A stretch of 64,000 nucleotides of DNA. Source: Megalobrama amblycephala (Eukaryota; Chordata; Actinopteri; Cypriniformes; Xenocyprididae). The stretch covers positions 9,928,123 to 9,992,122 of the forward strand of contig NC_063053.1 of NCBI RefSeq assembly GCF_018812025.1, read 5' to 3'. Under the pieces are notes generated by a model. That model had not been told where the DNA came from. It ran no database searches and worked only from the letters and a program-made list of their open reading frames with translations. Made by a program: the position numbers and the translations under genes. Of the stretch, positions 21,801 to 35,100 are shown in pieces. The first letter of the stretch is position 1, and every line of letters begins with the position of its first letter.

Positions 21801-24800
21801 AATCAGAATTAAGAATTCACTGCTCTTACTGAACATCATCTCCAGACGCATCACACAGGACACAAAGTTATCGAAGTCGATGGTCATGTCTGCGTCTCCA
21901 TAGCGTGCAGCCAGATTCTGATGAATGCAGTCATTCAGAGAGAATCCTGTGAAATGATTACCAATAATTCAAGTTACTTTGATAAACTCAAAGTTTCACT
22001 TGCTGCTAGCAAATAACTGCCAAAAAACTATGGCTTTCAGGAATATCCTGACTGTGATGTATCAGAATTCATTAAATCCTTCTTAAAAAACTCATTTTAA
22101 AATTAAAAGTTTGAATGAAGGTCAAAGGTCAGCATACCTGCTTCTTTCAAAGCCATGCGCATCTCTGGTGTACTCATACAGCCGGACCCATCCATGTCAT
22201 TCTTCTTATAAATGACCTAAAAAGGGGGATGATGAGGATGTTACCCCAAGATAACCCATGAGAAGCATCTGCATGTACCATTTTTGAGTTTCTATGCAAA
22301 TTGAGACAAACTGACCAGATACTTTTGAATTTTCTTCCAAAGAGTGGCAAACTCAGATAACCCCAGTTTACCATTGCCACTTTCCTGCACTAGAGTTAAG
22401 TCAAACTGATTATGACACAAATTTTTTTTTATGAAAAAAAAGATCATACACTGCAACAACTGCCTGATGAACTATTTGTAAAAGGATACATCCATGAGGT
22501 TGACCATGACTCGACAAGTATCCGAACTGAAACCATCTGTCTTTATATCAGTTCCTGTACAGAGAAGACAAAGTGTTTACAAAATATCTTTATGATTGTG
22601 ATTTTTTATAATAATGTATAAAGAAAAGACTTACGTTTAGCGACTATTTTGTTTAAAATTGTTCGTAGCTCAATGGCAGAGATCTCCATGTCCTTAGGTA
22701 AGAGAAAACATTATTACATATTGTTAATTGGCCAAACATGTTTCAGGTCAATCAAATAAAGTAATCCATGAGCATTAAGGCCCGTTCACACCAAGGATGA
22801 TAACTATAATGATAACGATAGAATATAGCTCTAAAAATAGTTCTACATATAAAAGAAGAGCAGAGCCCACATCACAACTATAACGATAATGGCACAGAAG
22901 AACAGTATCATTTGAATCACTTTCAGAATGATTTTTTTCCCAGCTGATACAGCCAATCAGAATCTATCCTGCTTTAAAAAGCTTGAACATTTAAAGCGGC
23001 AGAAGACAAAGTTGCAGCATACACTTGGAATAAACAGAACATTTTGTGTTATTGTTATCATTATCTTTATAGCTATTGCTGATGGTGTGAACGGGCCTTT
23101 ATGCAGGGTCTAAAATAACTCACATCTCCAGCAAGTTTAGTAAACAGTCCCCTAAAGCCAGCATCAACCTCATCTTCAGACACTGTCTCCTGAGTAGACA
23201 GAAAAGAGGTTTATTATTATTATCCACCTTTTTCCTGACAAGCCTACTGCGTTTTTAATTATGGGAGGCATTTCCGGTTTAGGGAGCTTCCACTCAAAAA
23301 GACTGAAACAAATCATTTCAAATTATAAGGTTGCGCAACAAATAATCCTTATCTGTCAGTTTGACTGAACAAGCTGTCAGTTTTCCTAAATGTTTTATTT
23401 TCAGTTGTCAGAAGAATATCGTAATGCTTGGTATCACAAGAATATCTCATTTCAGTTGCTGGATTCTTTTCCTCCTCATTTTCTTTTTTTCTTCTTTGTA
23501 TTCCACTGTAATAATACAAAAACACAACATATACGGCACATTGTGGTTGTTACGTCTGTTTCTGGGTTTGAGTTGTGTTTGAGTTGTGAGCCTGTTAGTT
23601 TTGCACTGTTCCCAGTTCAGTTTCCTTTGTCTCGGTCATTGGTTGCCATAGTGTTTGATTTGCCCTCATGTGCCTCACCTGTGTCTAGTTAATTATTTAG
23701 TTTTGTCCCTAGAGTTTCTCTCTATGTATATATAGGGGTCGTTTACACAACACTGTTTTCAACTAAAAACAGAAATCTTTTTATGCATTTTGGTTGTTCA
23801 TTTACATGACAACGGTGTTTTGGGGGCCTGAAAATGTACATTTTTGAAAATGAGTTTCAAAATGCAAGTTTTTGAAAACAACACCGTTATCGGTTCTGTG
23901 TGAATTTTTGAAAAACGTGAATTTTTGTTTCTTTACAAAATGACATCGCCAACTACTGGCCTGGCAGCAGAACACAGCGTTTTTAGTCGTTTTTGTGTGA
24001 ATGGGGACCGTTTTAACAATGTGAAAAACGCAAAGGAAAAACTTTTCAATTTTTAGTTCATCGTTGTCATGTAAATGTACCCATAGTCCTCGTTTTCAGT
24101 TATTCTTTGTTAGGTTCGTTTCTGTGGTTGTTCTGCTTACCATGTTTTTGTTCCTAGATTTCTTGAAGAAGTGCTATTTGAGTTTTTTCTGATTAAAATA
24201 TATACTACTTGCAAATAGATCCAGATCTTTTATTTCTGTCATTGTTTGAAACCCAATGCTGACAGTGATGATTGGTGTGCTCTAACGATTTACTTTACAA
24301 TATATCTCATGAATAATTCACTGGAATTCACTAAGAATCTCTTGCTTTTCCTCCCCAAATCCTCACATCTCTTCCAGGTTTATCACACAGATGCTTAAAA
24401 ATGTAATTGTCTCCCTTTTTCACTTCTAATCCCTATTAAGATTCTAATTTTTGGACCAAAACCTTCTTCACATAATAACCTAGAATACTGTCTAACACTT
24501 GATGGTTGCTCTGTTAAGTCTTCGTCATCAGTTAGGAACCTGGGTGTGCTCTTTGATACCAATCTTTCATTTGAAGGCCATGTTTCTAGCATCTGTAAAA
24601 CCGCATTCTTCCATCTTAAAAACATCTCTAAACTATGACATATGCTCTCAATGAAAAATGCAGAACAGTTAGTTCATGCGTTCATGACCTCAAGGCTAGA
24701 TTACTGTAACGCTTTACTGGGTGGTTATTCTGCTTGCCTGATAAATAAACTACAGCTCGTACAAAATGCAGCAGCTAGAGTTCTTACTAGAACTAGGAAG

Positions 24801-27800
24801 TATGACCATATTAGCCCAGTTCTGTCAACACTGCATTGGCTTCCTGTTAAACATCGTATAGATTTTAAAATCTTGCTAATTACATACAAAGCACTAAATG
24901 GTTTAGCTCCCCAGTACCTGAGCGAGATCTTAAAGCATTATAGTCCTTCACGTCTATTGCGATCTCAGAATTCAGGCCAGCTGATAATACCTAGAATATC
25001 AAAATCAACTGCAGGCAGTAGATCCTTCTCCTATTTGGCACCTAAACTCTGGAACAATCTTCCTAGCATTGTTCAGGATGCAGACACACTCTGTCAGTTT
25101 AAATCTAGACTAAAAACACATCTCTTTAACCTGGCATACACATAACACATTATCAATTTATACTTTCAAATCCGTTAAAGAATTATTAGGCTGCATAAAT
25201 TAGGTCAGCCGGAACCGGGAACACTTCCTATAACACCAGATGTACTCGTTACATCAGAAGAAGAATGGCATCTACGCTAATATTAGTCTTTGTGTTTATC
25301 CTGAGGTTTACCATAGTCAACCAGATCCGGGCCGTATCCAGGTGAGACCAAGTACCTGCGCCTTGACACGACCACAACGCAGCCCTGAAGTATCAGCAGA
25401 GATTGAGTCAACTAGATCATCCATTGTGAAGACATCATCAACACGACAGCCAGTGCCACAGTTCCTCAACAAACCGACCATACCGGTGTGATGAATACGA
25501 TCCTCAATTGGACACGACCACAACGCAGCCCTGAAGTATCAGCAGAGATTGAGTCAACTAGATCATCCACTGTGAAGGCCTCATCAACACGACAACCAGT
25601 GGCGCAGCTCCTCAACAACCGTCCATACCGGTGTGATGAATACAATCCTCAACTGGATGGAACTGAAATAAATACTTTGAATGTTGCGATCCTATCGGAC
25701 TTATGATAGCTACCTGAATCGTAACAAAGCACTGTTCGCCAGAGGAGAACTGGCCCCCCGACTAAGCCTGGTTTCTCCCAAGGTTTTTTTCTCCATTTTA
25801 ACACCTATTTGCCACTTGTTTGCCACCTGATGTCACCTGATGGGAGTTTGGTTTCCTTGCCGCTGTCGCCTTTGGCTTGCTTAGTTGGGGACACTTGACA
25901 TTTGATATTCAACAGTGCTTTGAACTGCCTGCATTGACACTATTCTTTAAGAGCTGCTGTGCAGCCAAAATAATGTACCAGTTATCAATATAAAGCTGCT
26001 TTGACACAATCTACACTGTAAAAAGCGCTATATAAAAAAGGTGACTTGACTTGACTATTAACAGTGTTTACTGGATTGATTCTAAAGCAGGTAAATCTAT
26101 CACAATGACAAAAAGCACTTTGAAATATCACTCAATGCTAATATTAATGAACATTTTTGATTAAAGCAACGCATGTAACATTATACAGACATACATTACT
26201 ACAGTGATATTTAACGCATCCGTAATATTGCTGCAGAAAGAATCAAGCTTTGGGACTTACATCTTCTATGTTTGCCTCTACAGGGTCATCGCATTGTCTA
26301 GAGGAAATAAGAGAGAAAGAAATAGTAAAAAAAATGTACTATACAAAATCTTTATGACCTGGAAGAGCAAAAAGGAAGAAAGACAAAAGGGATAATTTCC
26401 TTAAGAAAAAAACAACTTTTGTCATTTCTTGACAGGTTTCTCAAGAACACTTGTAATGTAATAGAGTTTTTGATTGATCACATGTTGAAGGCACTACAAG
26501 AACATGATTTTATTATGTGCTTATCAATCATTTTTGAATCAATAAAACAAGACAAATCTTACTGCATCTCAGACTGTTTCTCGGAGAACACACGCACACA
26601 GAAGTCTCCGTTCTTGTGCGGTTCGAATGTGGAAGGGACGATGAGATATTCTCCAGGAGGAAGTTTAAAGCGGGTGCTGACCTCTCTCAGGTTAATAAAG
26701 GTCTCAGATCGAGCTTTCTGAGCGTGGCTCAGGAAATAGTTCTTATCCAGGTGAACTTCCTTTTGCCCATGGAACTACAATGAGGTGCAGAGGAAGAATA
26801 AACTAGATATTTACATTTTCTGAAGAAAATGTGAGTGTTTTTTGCCTGTGCAAAAGTCAATGCTACATTGCTAGAGTGGTTGCTCAGGAGTTTTGAGTGG
26901 TTTCTCAGTGGTTATTATTAACTAAAAAGTATTTTTTATCAAAATGTATTTACAATTTTTTTTTTTTCAGTTTATGCTATTTATGTTAATGCTCCACGTC
27001 TTCATTTGCAAAAATCCTATTCAGGTTTTTCCATTGTGCTCACCTGTGGAGGCACCTAGAAAGAAAGCAAAAAGAATAGGTGTATAAACAGCATCCTTCA
27101 CAGGATATTTTATAAACATTGCAAAAACAAACATATAAAACATTTGTATCTTAGCAACCGCACCTCATAGATGGCATAGCCAATGGTGTGCATGTCCTCT
27201 CCAGCCTTCCTCATTTTGCGCCGGTTCTTCTGAATCAAGCCAATCACCACACTGCAGCCTACTTCATTATCATCAGGATCATCATCTTCCTCCTCTAGTT
27301 TGATCTTAAACTGAGGATTCATCCAGAAGGTGTCTGTGGAAGACAAATTATTAAGATGACAATTACAGCAACAGATTACAGTACATAATTTCTTATGTTG
27401 CATATTTGACATGGGTTTTTTTCACATACACAACCATTTAAAAGTGATTTTTTAAATGTTTCTGAAAAATCTTTTATGCTCAAACAAAAATACTAATATT
27501 TTAAATAAAATTGTAATAAAATACAGTAAAAACAGTAATATTTTGAAATATTTAAAATGACTGTTTCCTATTTGAATATATTTTAAAAGGTATTTGTTTC
27601 CTGTGATGCAAAGCTGAATTTTTAGCATCATTACTCCAGTCTTTAGTGTCACATGATCCTTCAGCAATCATTCTAAAATGCTGATTTGTTGTTCAAGAAA
27701 CATTTCTTATTATTATAAATGTTAATGCTAAATAATTTTGTGGAAACCATGGTGCATTTTTTTCAGGATATTTTGATGAATAGAAAGTTCACCTGAAAAG

Positions 27801-29085
27801 CATTTATTTGATTATATATATATATATACACACACACACATATATACACATACACTATATTGCGAAAAGTTTTGGGACGCCTGCCTTTACGTGCACATGA
27901 ACTTTAATGACATCCCATTCTTAATCCGTAGGGTTTAATATGGAGTTGGCCCAGCTTTGGCCCACCTTTTGCAGCTATAACAGCTTCAACTCTTCAGGGA
28001 AGGCTTTCCACAAGGTTTAGGATTGTGTTTATGGGAATTTTTGACCATTCTTCTAGAAGCGCATTTGTGAGGTCAGGCTCTGATGTTGGACTAGAAGGCC
28101 TGGCTCACAGTCTCCGCTCTAATTCATCCCAAAGTTGTTCTGTCGGGTTGAGGTCAGGACTGTGCAGGCCAGTCAAGTTCCTCCACACCAAACTCACTCA
28201 TCCATGTCTTTATGGACCTTGTTTTGTGCACTGGTGCGCAGTCATGTTGGAACAGGAAGGGGCTATCCCCAAACTGTTCCCACAAAGTTGGGAGCATGAA
28301 ATTGTTCAAAATGTCTTGGTATGCTGAAGTTTTAAGAGTTCCTTTCACTGGAACTAAGGGGCCAAGCCCAACCCCTGAAAAACAACCCCACACCATAATC
28401 CCCCCTCCACCAAACTTTACACTTGGCACAATGCAGTCAGGAAAGTACCGTTCTCCTGGCAACCGCCAAACCCAGACTTGTCCATCGGATTGCCAGACAG
28501 AGAAGCATGATTTGTCACTCCAGAGAACACATCTCCACTGCTCTAGAGTCCAGTGGCAACGTTCTTTACACCACTGCATCCGACGCTTTGCATTGCACTT
28601 GTGATGTAAGGCTTGGATGCAGCTGCTCAGCCATGGAAACCCATTCCATGAAGCTCTCTACACATTGTTCTTAAGCTAATCTGAAGGCCACACGAAGTTT
28701 GGAGGTCTGTAGCTATTGACTCTGCAGAAAGTTGGCGACTTGTGCACTGTGTGCCTCAGCATGCTCTGACCCCGCTCTGTGATTTTACGTGGCCTACCAC
28801 TTCGTGGCTAATTTGCTGTGTTCCCAATTGCTTCCACTTTGTTATAATACCACTAACAGTTGACCGTGGAATATTTAGTAGTGAGGAAATTTCATGAATG
28901 GACTTATTGCACAGGTGACAACCTATCACAGTACCATGCTTGAATTCACTGAGCTCCTGAGAGTGACCCATTCTTTCACAAATGTTTGTCTGCATGCCTA
29001 GGTGCTTGATTTTATACACCTGTGGCCATAGAAGTAATCGGAAAACCTGAATTCAATTATTTGGTGGGGTGTCTTATAGTGAGAT

Positions 29086-29138
<53 letters not shown>

Positions 29139-32100
29139 TATTTATTTTTTTTTTGTAAAAAGTAAAAGTCTTCACTGTCACATTTAATCTGTTGAATTCA
29201 TCCTTAATGAATAAAAAACATGCTACACTGTACTACTACTCATTCTCCAGTGTTTCACTGACAGTCCCCACCCAAACTCAGCCATCCGCTTGTTAAGTCA
29301 TGACGTAAGGAATGATCATTTCGTGGTCCAAGTCTCTACTTGTTTCACTTGAGAATACTATCTTAAAGGATTAGTCCACTTTTAAATACACTTTTCCTGA
29401 TAAATTTACTCACCCCCATGTCATCCAAGATGTTTATGTCTTTCTTTCGTCAGTCGAAAAGAAATGAAGGTTTTTGAGAAAAACATTCCAGGATTATTCT
29501 CCTTACAGTGGATTTCAATGGCTACCAACAGGTTGAAGGTCAAAATTACAGTTTCAGTGCAGCTTCAAGGGCTTTAAACGATACCAGATGAGTAATAAGG
29601 GTCTTATCTAGCGAATCGACCGGTCATTTTCGAAAAAAATACAACCGTTTATGATTTATAAACAAAATATCGCCTTGAACGTGCTTTCCGCTTCCGCATT
29701 CTTCATAACGCTTACGCTGAATGCCCTACGCCTTCCCTATTCAAGTTACGGAAAAAAACGAAACTGGCGCCGCGTTCGTTCCGTAAGTAGAATAGGGAAG
29801 GCGTAGAACATTCAGCGTAAGCGTTATGAAGAATGCGGAAGCGGAAAGTACATTCAAGGCGATATTTTGTTTATAAAGCATAAATGATTTTTTTTCGAAA
29901 ATGACCGATCGATTCGCTAGATAAGACCCTTATTACTCATCTGGTATCGTTTAAAGCCCTTGAAGCTGCACTGAAACTGTCATTTTGACCTTCAATCTGT
30001 TGGTAGCCATTGAAATCCACTGTAAGGAGAAAAATCCTGGAATGTTTTCCTCAAAAACCTTAATTTCTTTTCGACTGACGAAAGAAAGACATGAACATCT
30101 TGGATGACATGGGGGTGAGTAAATTTATCAGGAAAAGTGTATTTAAAAGTGGACTAATCCTTTAACAGCCATTCATGAGTACTATTTATTCATATTACAC
30201 ATTTAAGTTAAATATTTAAAAACTATTGTGCACACTACAGTCTCCGTGCTCACGGGTGTCCCAGACACTAATATTTTAATAATTTAAAAATGATGAATCA
30301 CCGTCTGGCCATCTGGGATTTCAGTATGGAGATAAAGGTTAGGATTTTAATTTTTCGGTAGTAGTACATCACATCATGAGTGTATTTTAGCACTGTTTGT
30401 TGTTTTCTTGGGGCATCTGGTAGAGTGTTTGGACCCGGAAGGGGACTTAACAAGTGGTTTGGTAGAGTTGATGTTGTTATGCCACGCCCACTTAAACAGA
30501 CTGCAATTCCTTTTGGTGCCAGTAGTGGTAGAGAAATTAGTCTTCATCTTTAAGGTCAAATAAATATAAACATGCTTACATGGATGGTTCCTGCAGCCAC
30601 CAGCAGTAGAGCCTCTTCTCCAGGTGCCATCGAATTTACATGTACTCCAGTGTTTGACAGAGTCCGAGTTCAGTGTGTCTGGCGTCAGAGTGCAGACCTC
30701 TAGGCGGGAATATTGCCTCACAAAATCTGAGAATGACATCCTGCACAAGTGCAAACTGGAAGTGAATAAACCGAGCCAAGAAAAGCTTTGGTGATGTGGG
30801 TTGATTGAATTTGATTTTACCAGAACTCTCCATCTTCTGCCTTCACATTCTCACGTTCAGATGGATCGACAGCGCTCCACTCGGAAGAGCTAAAATACAG
30901 GGTACATAGATATATAATAATAAGTAATAAGGTTAAGAAATATTGTGAATATACTACTGTATAATGCTACAAATGCTCGATTTCAAGCTCATACAACAAT
31001 ATAACATAGATTTTAATAAACTAACAAGTTATTTTGAATTCTGTAATTAAATTGTTGGGTCTTACTTGTCACTCCAGGCCCCCGTCCATTCCACCTGACC
31101 CCAAGGATTACGAACTCTGACCAGCTTCTCTTTTCGACCTCGGTAATTTACCTGACAAAATTGTACATACATTATACATATAAAACTTACAAGGTAAAAT
31201 GCTACTTTTACTATATGTCTTCTTTCACTGAGCAAATGCACAGGAAAAAGTCTGAATTTAGTCTAATCCAAGGCTTTATCGGAACAGTAATGTCAAAGCA
31301 CTCAGATAAATAACCTCAATTGCCCCAGTAAGTGAGTAAGCATGTCCTTTCACAAGCTTCTGATAAGTGATGGCCTCAGAGTCTGCTGCACTGGTGATCT
31401 GTAGGAACAAAGAACTGGTAATAAAAGCACTATTTCACTGCATCTTTTTAAAAAGGATTTTCACTCTTGGGTAAACAATTCCTTTAACATCTTTAGGTGT
31501 GCTGAAGACCTCATACATCTATGGAGCATCCCAACAGAGCTCCAGAGTCCAGGGCCTTCCTGATGATTTGGAACATGTTGGATGGTGCGCTTTTCAACTC
31601 GTACATTTCTGCAATCCCACCGGTGAAATCCTCAAAACCTTCAGTTGTAGAACCTCCAGAGAGAGCTTCATAACACCCATTTACTCTGAATGACAGAACA
31701 CAGTGTCACTCTAACAGAAAGTGTGCGAAAAGAGTTAGGGCTTGGCGATAAAACGATAATTATCGCAATATATTTTCCTTCAACAAAATCCTTTACATTT
31801 TCCTTGACATCTACATCCCAACTCAAGCTATTGTCAAATGTGCTTTTCCAAGAGACAAAACATATAATATTAATGTGTGAAATGTTCACCTGTTTGGCAA
31901 GTGTTTCTGATAAAACCACATTTAAAGAATTGTGAAAAAAAATGTATTATGGTTTCCACAAAAAATATTAAGCAGCACAACCATTTTCAATATTGAGAAT
32001 GTTTCTTCAGCACCAAATTCAGCATATTAGAATGATTTCTGAAGGATCATGTGACACTGAAGACTGGAGTAATGATGCTGAAAATTCAGCTTTGCCATCA

Positions 32101-35100
32101 CAGGAATAAATTACATTTTTTTAAAAATATTAAAATATAAACTTTTTTATATTAAAAAAAAAAATGATTAAAGTAGAAAAACAATATCACTGTTTTTACT
32201 TTATAATTTTATCAAATAATTATCTTGGTGAGCATAAGAAACTTTTAAAATATTTCTTTAAAAAAAAAAAAAACCTTTTAAATAACTTAATAATTTTAAT
32301 AGACTACTTAAAATAAAAAAATAAAATAGAAAGCTAGACTGCAACTTTGACTGTTATGACACAAGAGAAACACATCCCAAACCCAACAAAAGGAAGATTA
32401 TATGACTCACTTTGCATAGGCCTTCTCCAGCAGGGCGCTCCAGAACTCAGAGCCTGTGGCGGAATGAACAAACAGCAGTTCTCCATCTCTAGTGGGCAAT
32501 CGATCATCCACAACCACATCCACCCATTCCCCATACTGCCACAACTGCAACCATCAAAACAAATGTACTTAAATTATGAAAGAATTCACAGCAGATTAGA
32601 ATTAAATACAACCTCATAACACACAGAACCAAGAGCCAAAGTTCAGAGTAAATGAGTCAACGTCCTGTGAATCATCTCTGGCATCACTTTCAGTTATGAT
32701 CTGGGAATGATTTAAACGCTTTAATACTGTATTATTAAACTCAGTGGCATAGCAAAAAAGTGGAATTTAAGAATACAGAAAGGCTGAGCACATACAGGAA
32801 CTGAGCACACACTTCCTCTGGGATCAATGCTGTCCGTCTATTATGAGTCAGTTTAACTTCCTGTTCTGACAAAAACACGCCACCATTCCAACCCATAAAA
32901 CTGAGCCAATCTGAGTTACCAACACCTAGAAACCAACTAGAACACCCCTGGCAACACCCAAGCAACCTCCCAGAACACCATAGCAACTATTTAGCAACCA
33001 CTCAACATCTTATCAACATCCTAGCCAGACTTAATTCCTTAAAACTTCAACATATTTCTCTTTAAGTTCAACTTCAACATACTTTCATATTTGCCTTGTT
33101 TACCTGAAAGTGGAAAATTCCAGCATAGTCTTGTCCAAAGCCCTGGTTGGATGGTACGACACGAGCCAAAACCTCATCATTAAGGGTTAGTGACGCAATG
33201 GCCGCTAAGAGCCAGCAATCACCTGCAGAAAGAAAACATAGTTGTAGCTTTGGAGGTTTTACAAGCTTTACCAAAATTAACAGCTGCAAAGGTATTATAA
33301 ATGTTAAAGGGACAGTTCACCCAAAAATGTAAATTCTGTCATCATTTACTCACCCTCAAGTTGTTCCAAACCTGCATGAATTTCTTACACAAAAGAAGAT
33401 ATTTTGAAGAATATGGGTAACCAAACAGTTGATGGGACCCATTGTAGTGTTGTCACAATACTGGAATTTCCAACTTCGAAACAATACCTTGAAAAATATT
33501 AGCCACGTTTACATGTACACTTTTTTGTCATTCTGATTAAAATCATTCCGATTGAAAGATTGAGACGTTATCTAATCCGATATGGTGTTTACATGTGCCG
33601 GTGTTGTGCCGAATTTCAACTCCCTGCCAAATTATTACCCCCTCGTTGAAGTCGCTATCTGATTGCCTAATCCTAACCCCACCCCTAATCCTAACCCCTC
33701 CCCCACACCTAATCCTAAACCTACCAATACTAGGAGGGTAATAATTTGGCAGGGGTAGAAATTCGGCACCACATCGGCGCTTTCAATCGGAATGACTTTA
33801 TGACATGTGCATATTAGCTTTTGTCCTGTTTGCCGCTTGTATTCCTGTCAGCATGGAGCTCCATTATTTCTTACGCACGCTATTTTTATGTAAAGTGTTG
33901 CTCTTGATCAAGCAGATGTGGATGAAGGTCCGTAGTAATGATAAACTGAGTTCCTTCAGTGTATTTAATAAATGTTTTGTTTTAGTTTTACTCCACTTTA
34001 ATTTTGCCACCGCAATTATGCATTCTGACAACCCCCGACCTCTTTACCTGATGACATAGCTAGACGCAAAGTAATCGGTTTAACTCATGGCAGAATTTTT
34101 ATTTTGTTTGGTTTATAGAATGGTTTATCTCAGCCCTCTCAAACCGATTACAATTTCATTCTGTTTGGGCATTTTTATTCCGATTGAGGTGTTTATATGG
34201 AACATTTTCATTCAGATTGGACTTTAAACCGATTACAATGCTCCATGTAAACACACCTATTGATATTAGATTTTTGATACCATGGTGAAAACTGATCATA
34301 CAGATAATTAGTTATTATCTGGGTTATTATTAGGCTGCTGTCACTTTAAGGGCTTATGCACAGATCCCAATATAATGTCACACAACATGTGTTTCCTCTC
34401 AACTATTTATGCTCCTCAACTGACTGCATTTACCTAAAATACTCGCAAGTGGGGCATTTTCACATAATTTTGTAAACTTAATGTGTTTGACCATTTAAGT
34501 GCAATAAGCCATGAAAAACAAGTCAATTTGGTACTCACAAGCTGTTTGAGATGCAGCTTTATGTGCGCTCCACTTATAGATATAGATCAGTGGTGCACTC
34601 GCTTTTGATGCAAGCGTGTTCCTGCAGGAATGACTAAAATTATGCAAAAGACAAGCACTATTCAAACGGAGCGAATGAAAGGAGGCGGATGTGTGTCAAT
34701 TCGCCGTTGGAGGAGTAGGGTATTCCTACAATACCAGAGGCTGCAGTTTCAAGACCGCATTTCTAAGACTGCGTTTTTAGGACCCTAGGGTTTTTTTTTT
34801 TTATATGTATTATTAGTTAATACAAACCCGATTCCAAAAAAGTTGGGACACTATACAAATTGTGAATAAAAACAGAATGCAATGATGTGGAAGTTTCAAA
34901 TTTCAATATTTTATTCAGAATACAACAGATGACATATCAAAGGTTTAAACTGAGAAAATGTATCATTTTAAGGGAAAAATAAGTTGATTTTAAATTTCAT
35001 GGCATCAACACATCTCAAAAAAGTTGGGACAAGGCCATGTTTACCACTTTATGGCATCCCCTCTTCTTTTTATAACAGTCTGCAAATGTCTGGGGACTGA

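Noticed and set aside
24642..25145. 167-aa open frame as a host gene
   Set aside because: LDYCNALL...LHWLPV is the C-terminal part of an L2-like LINE ORF, followed by the LINE 3' UTR and tail.
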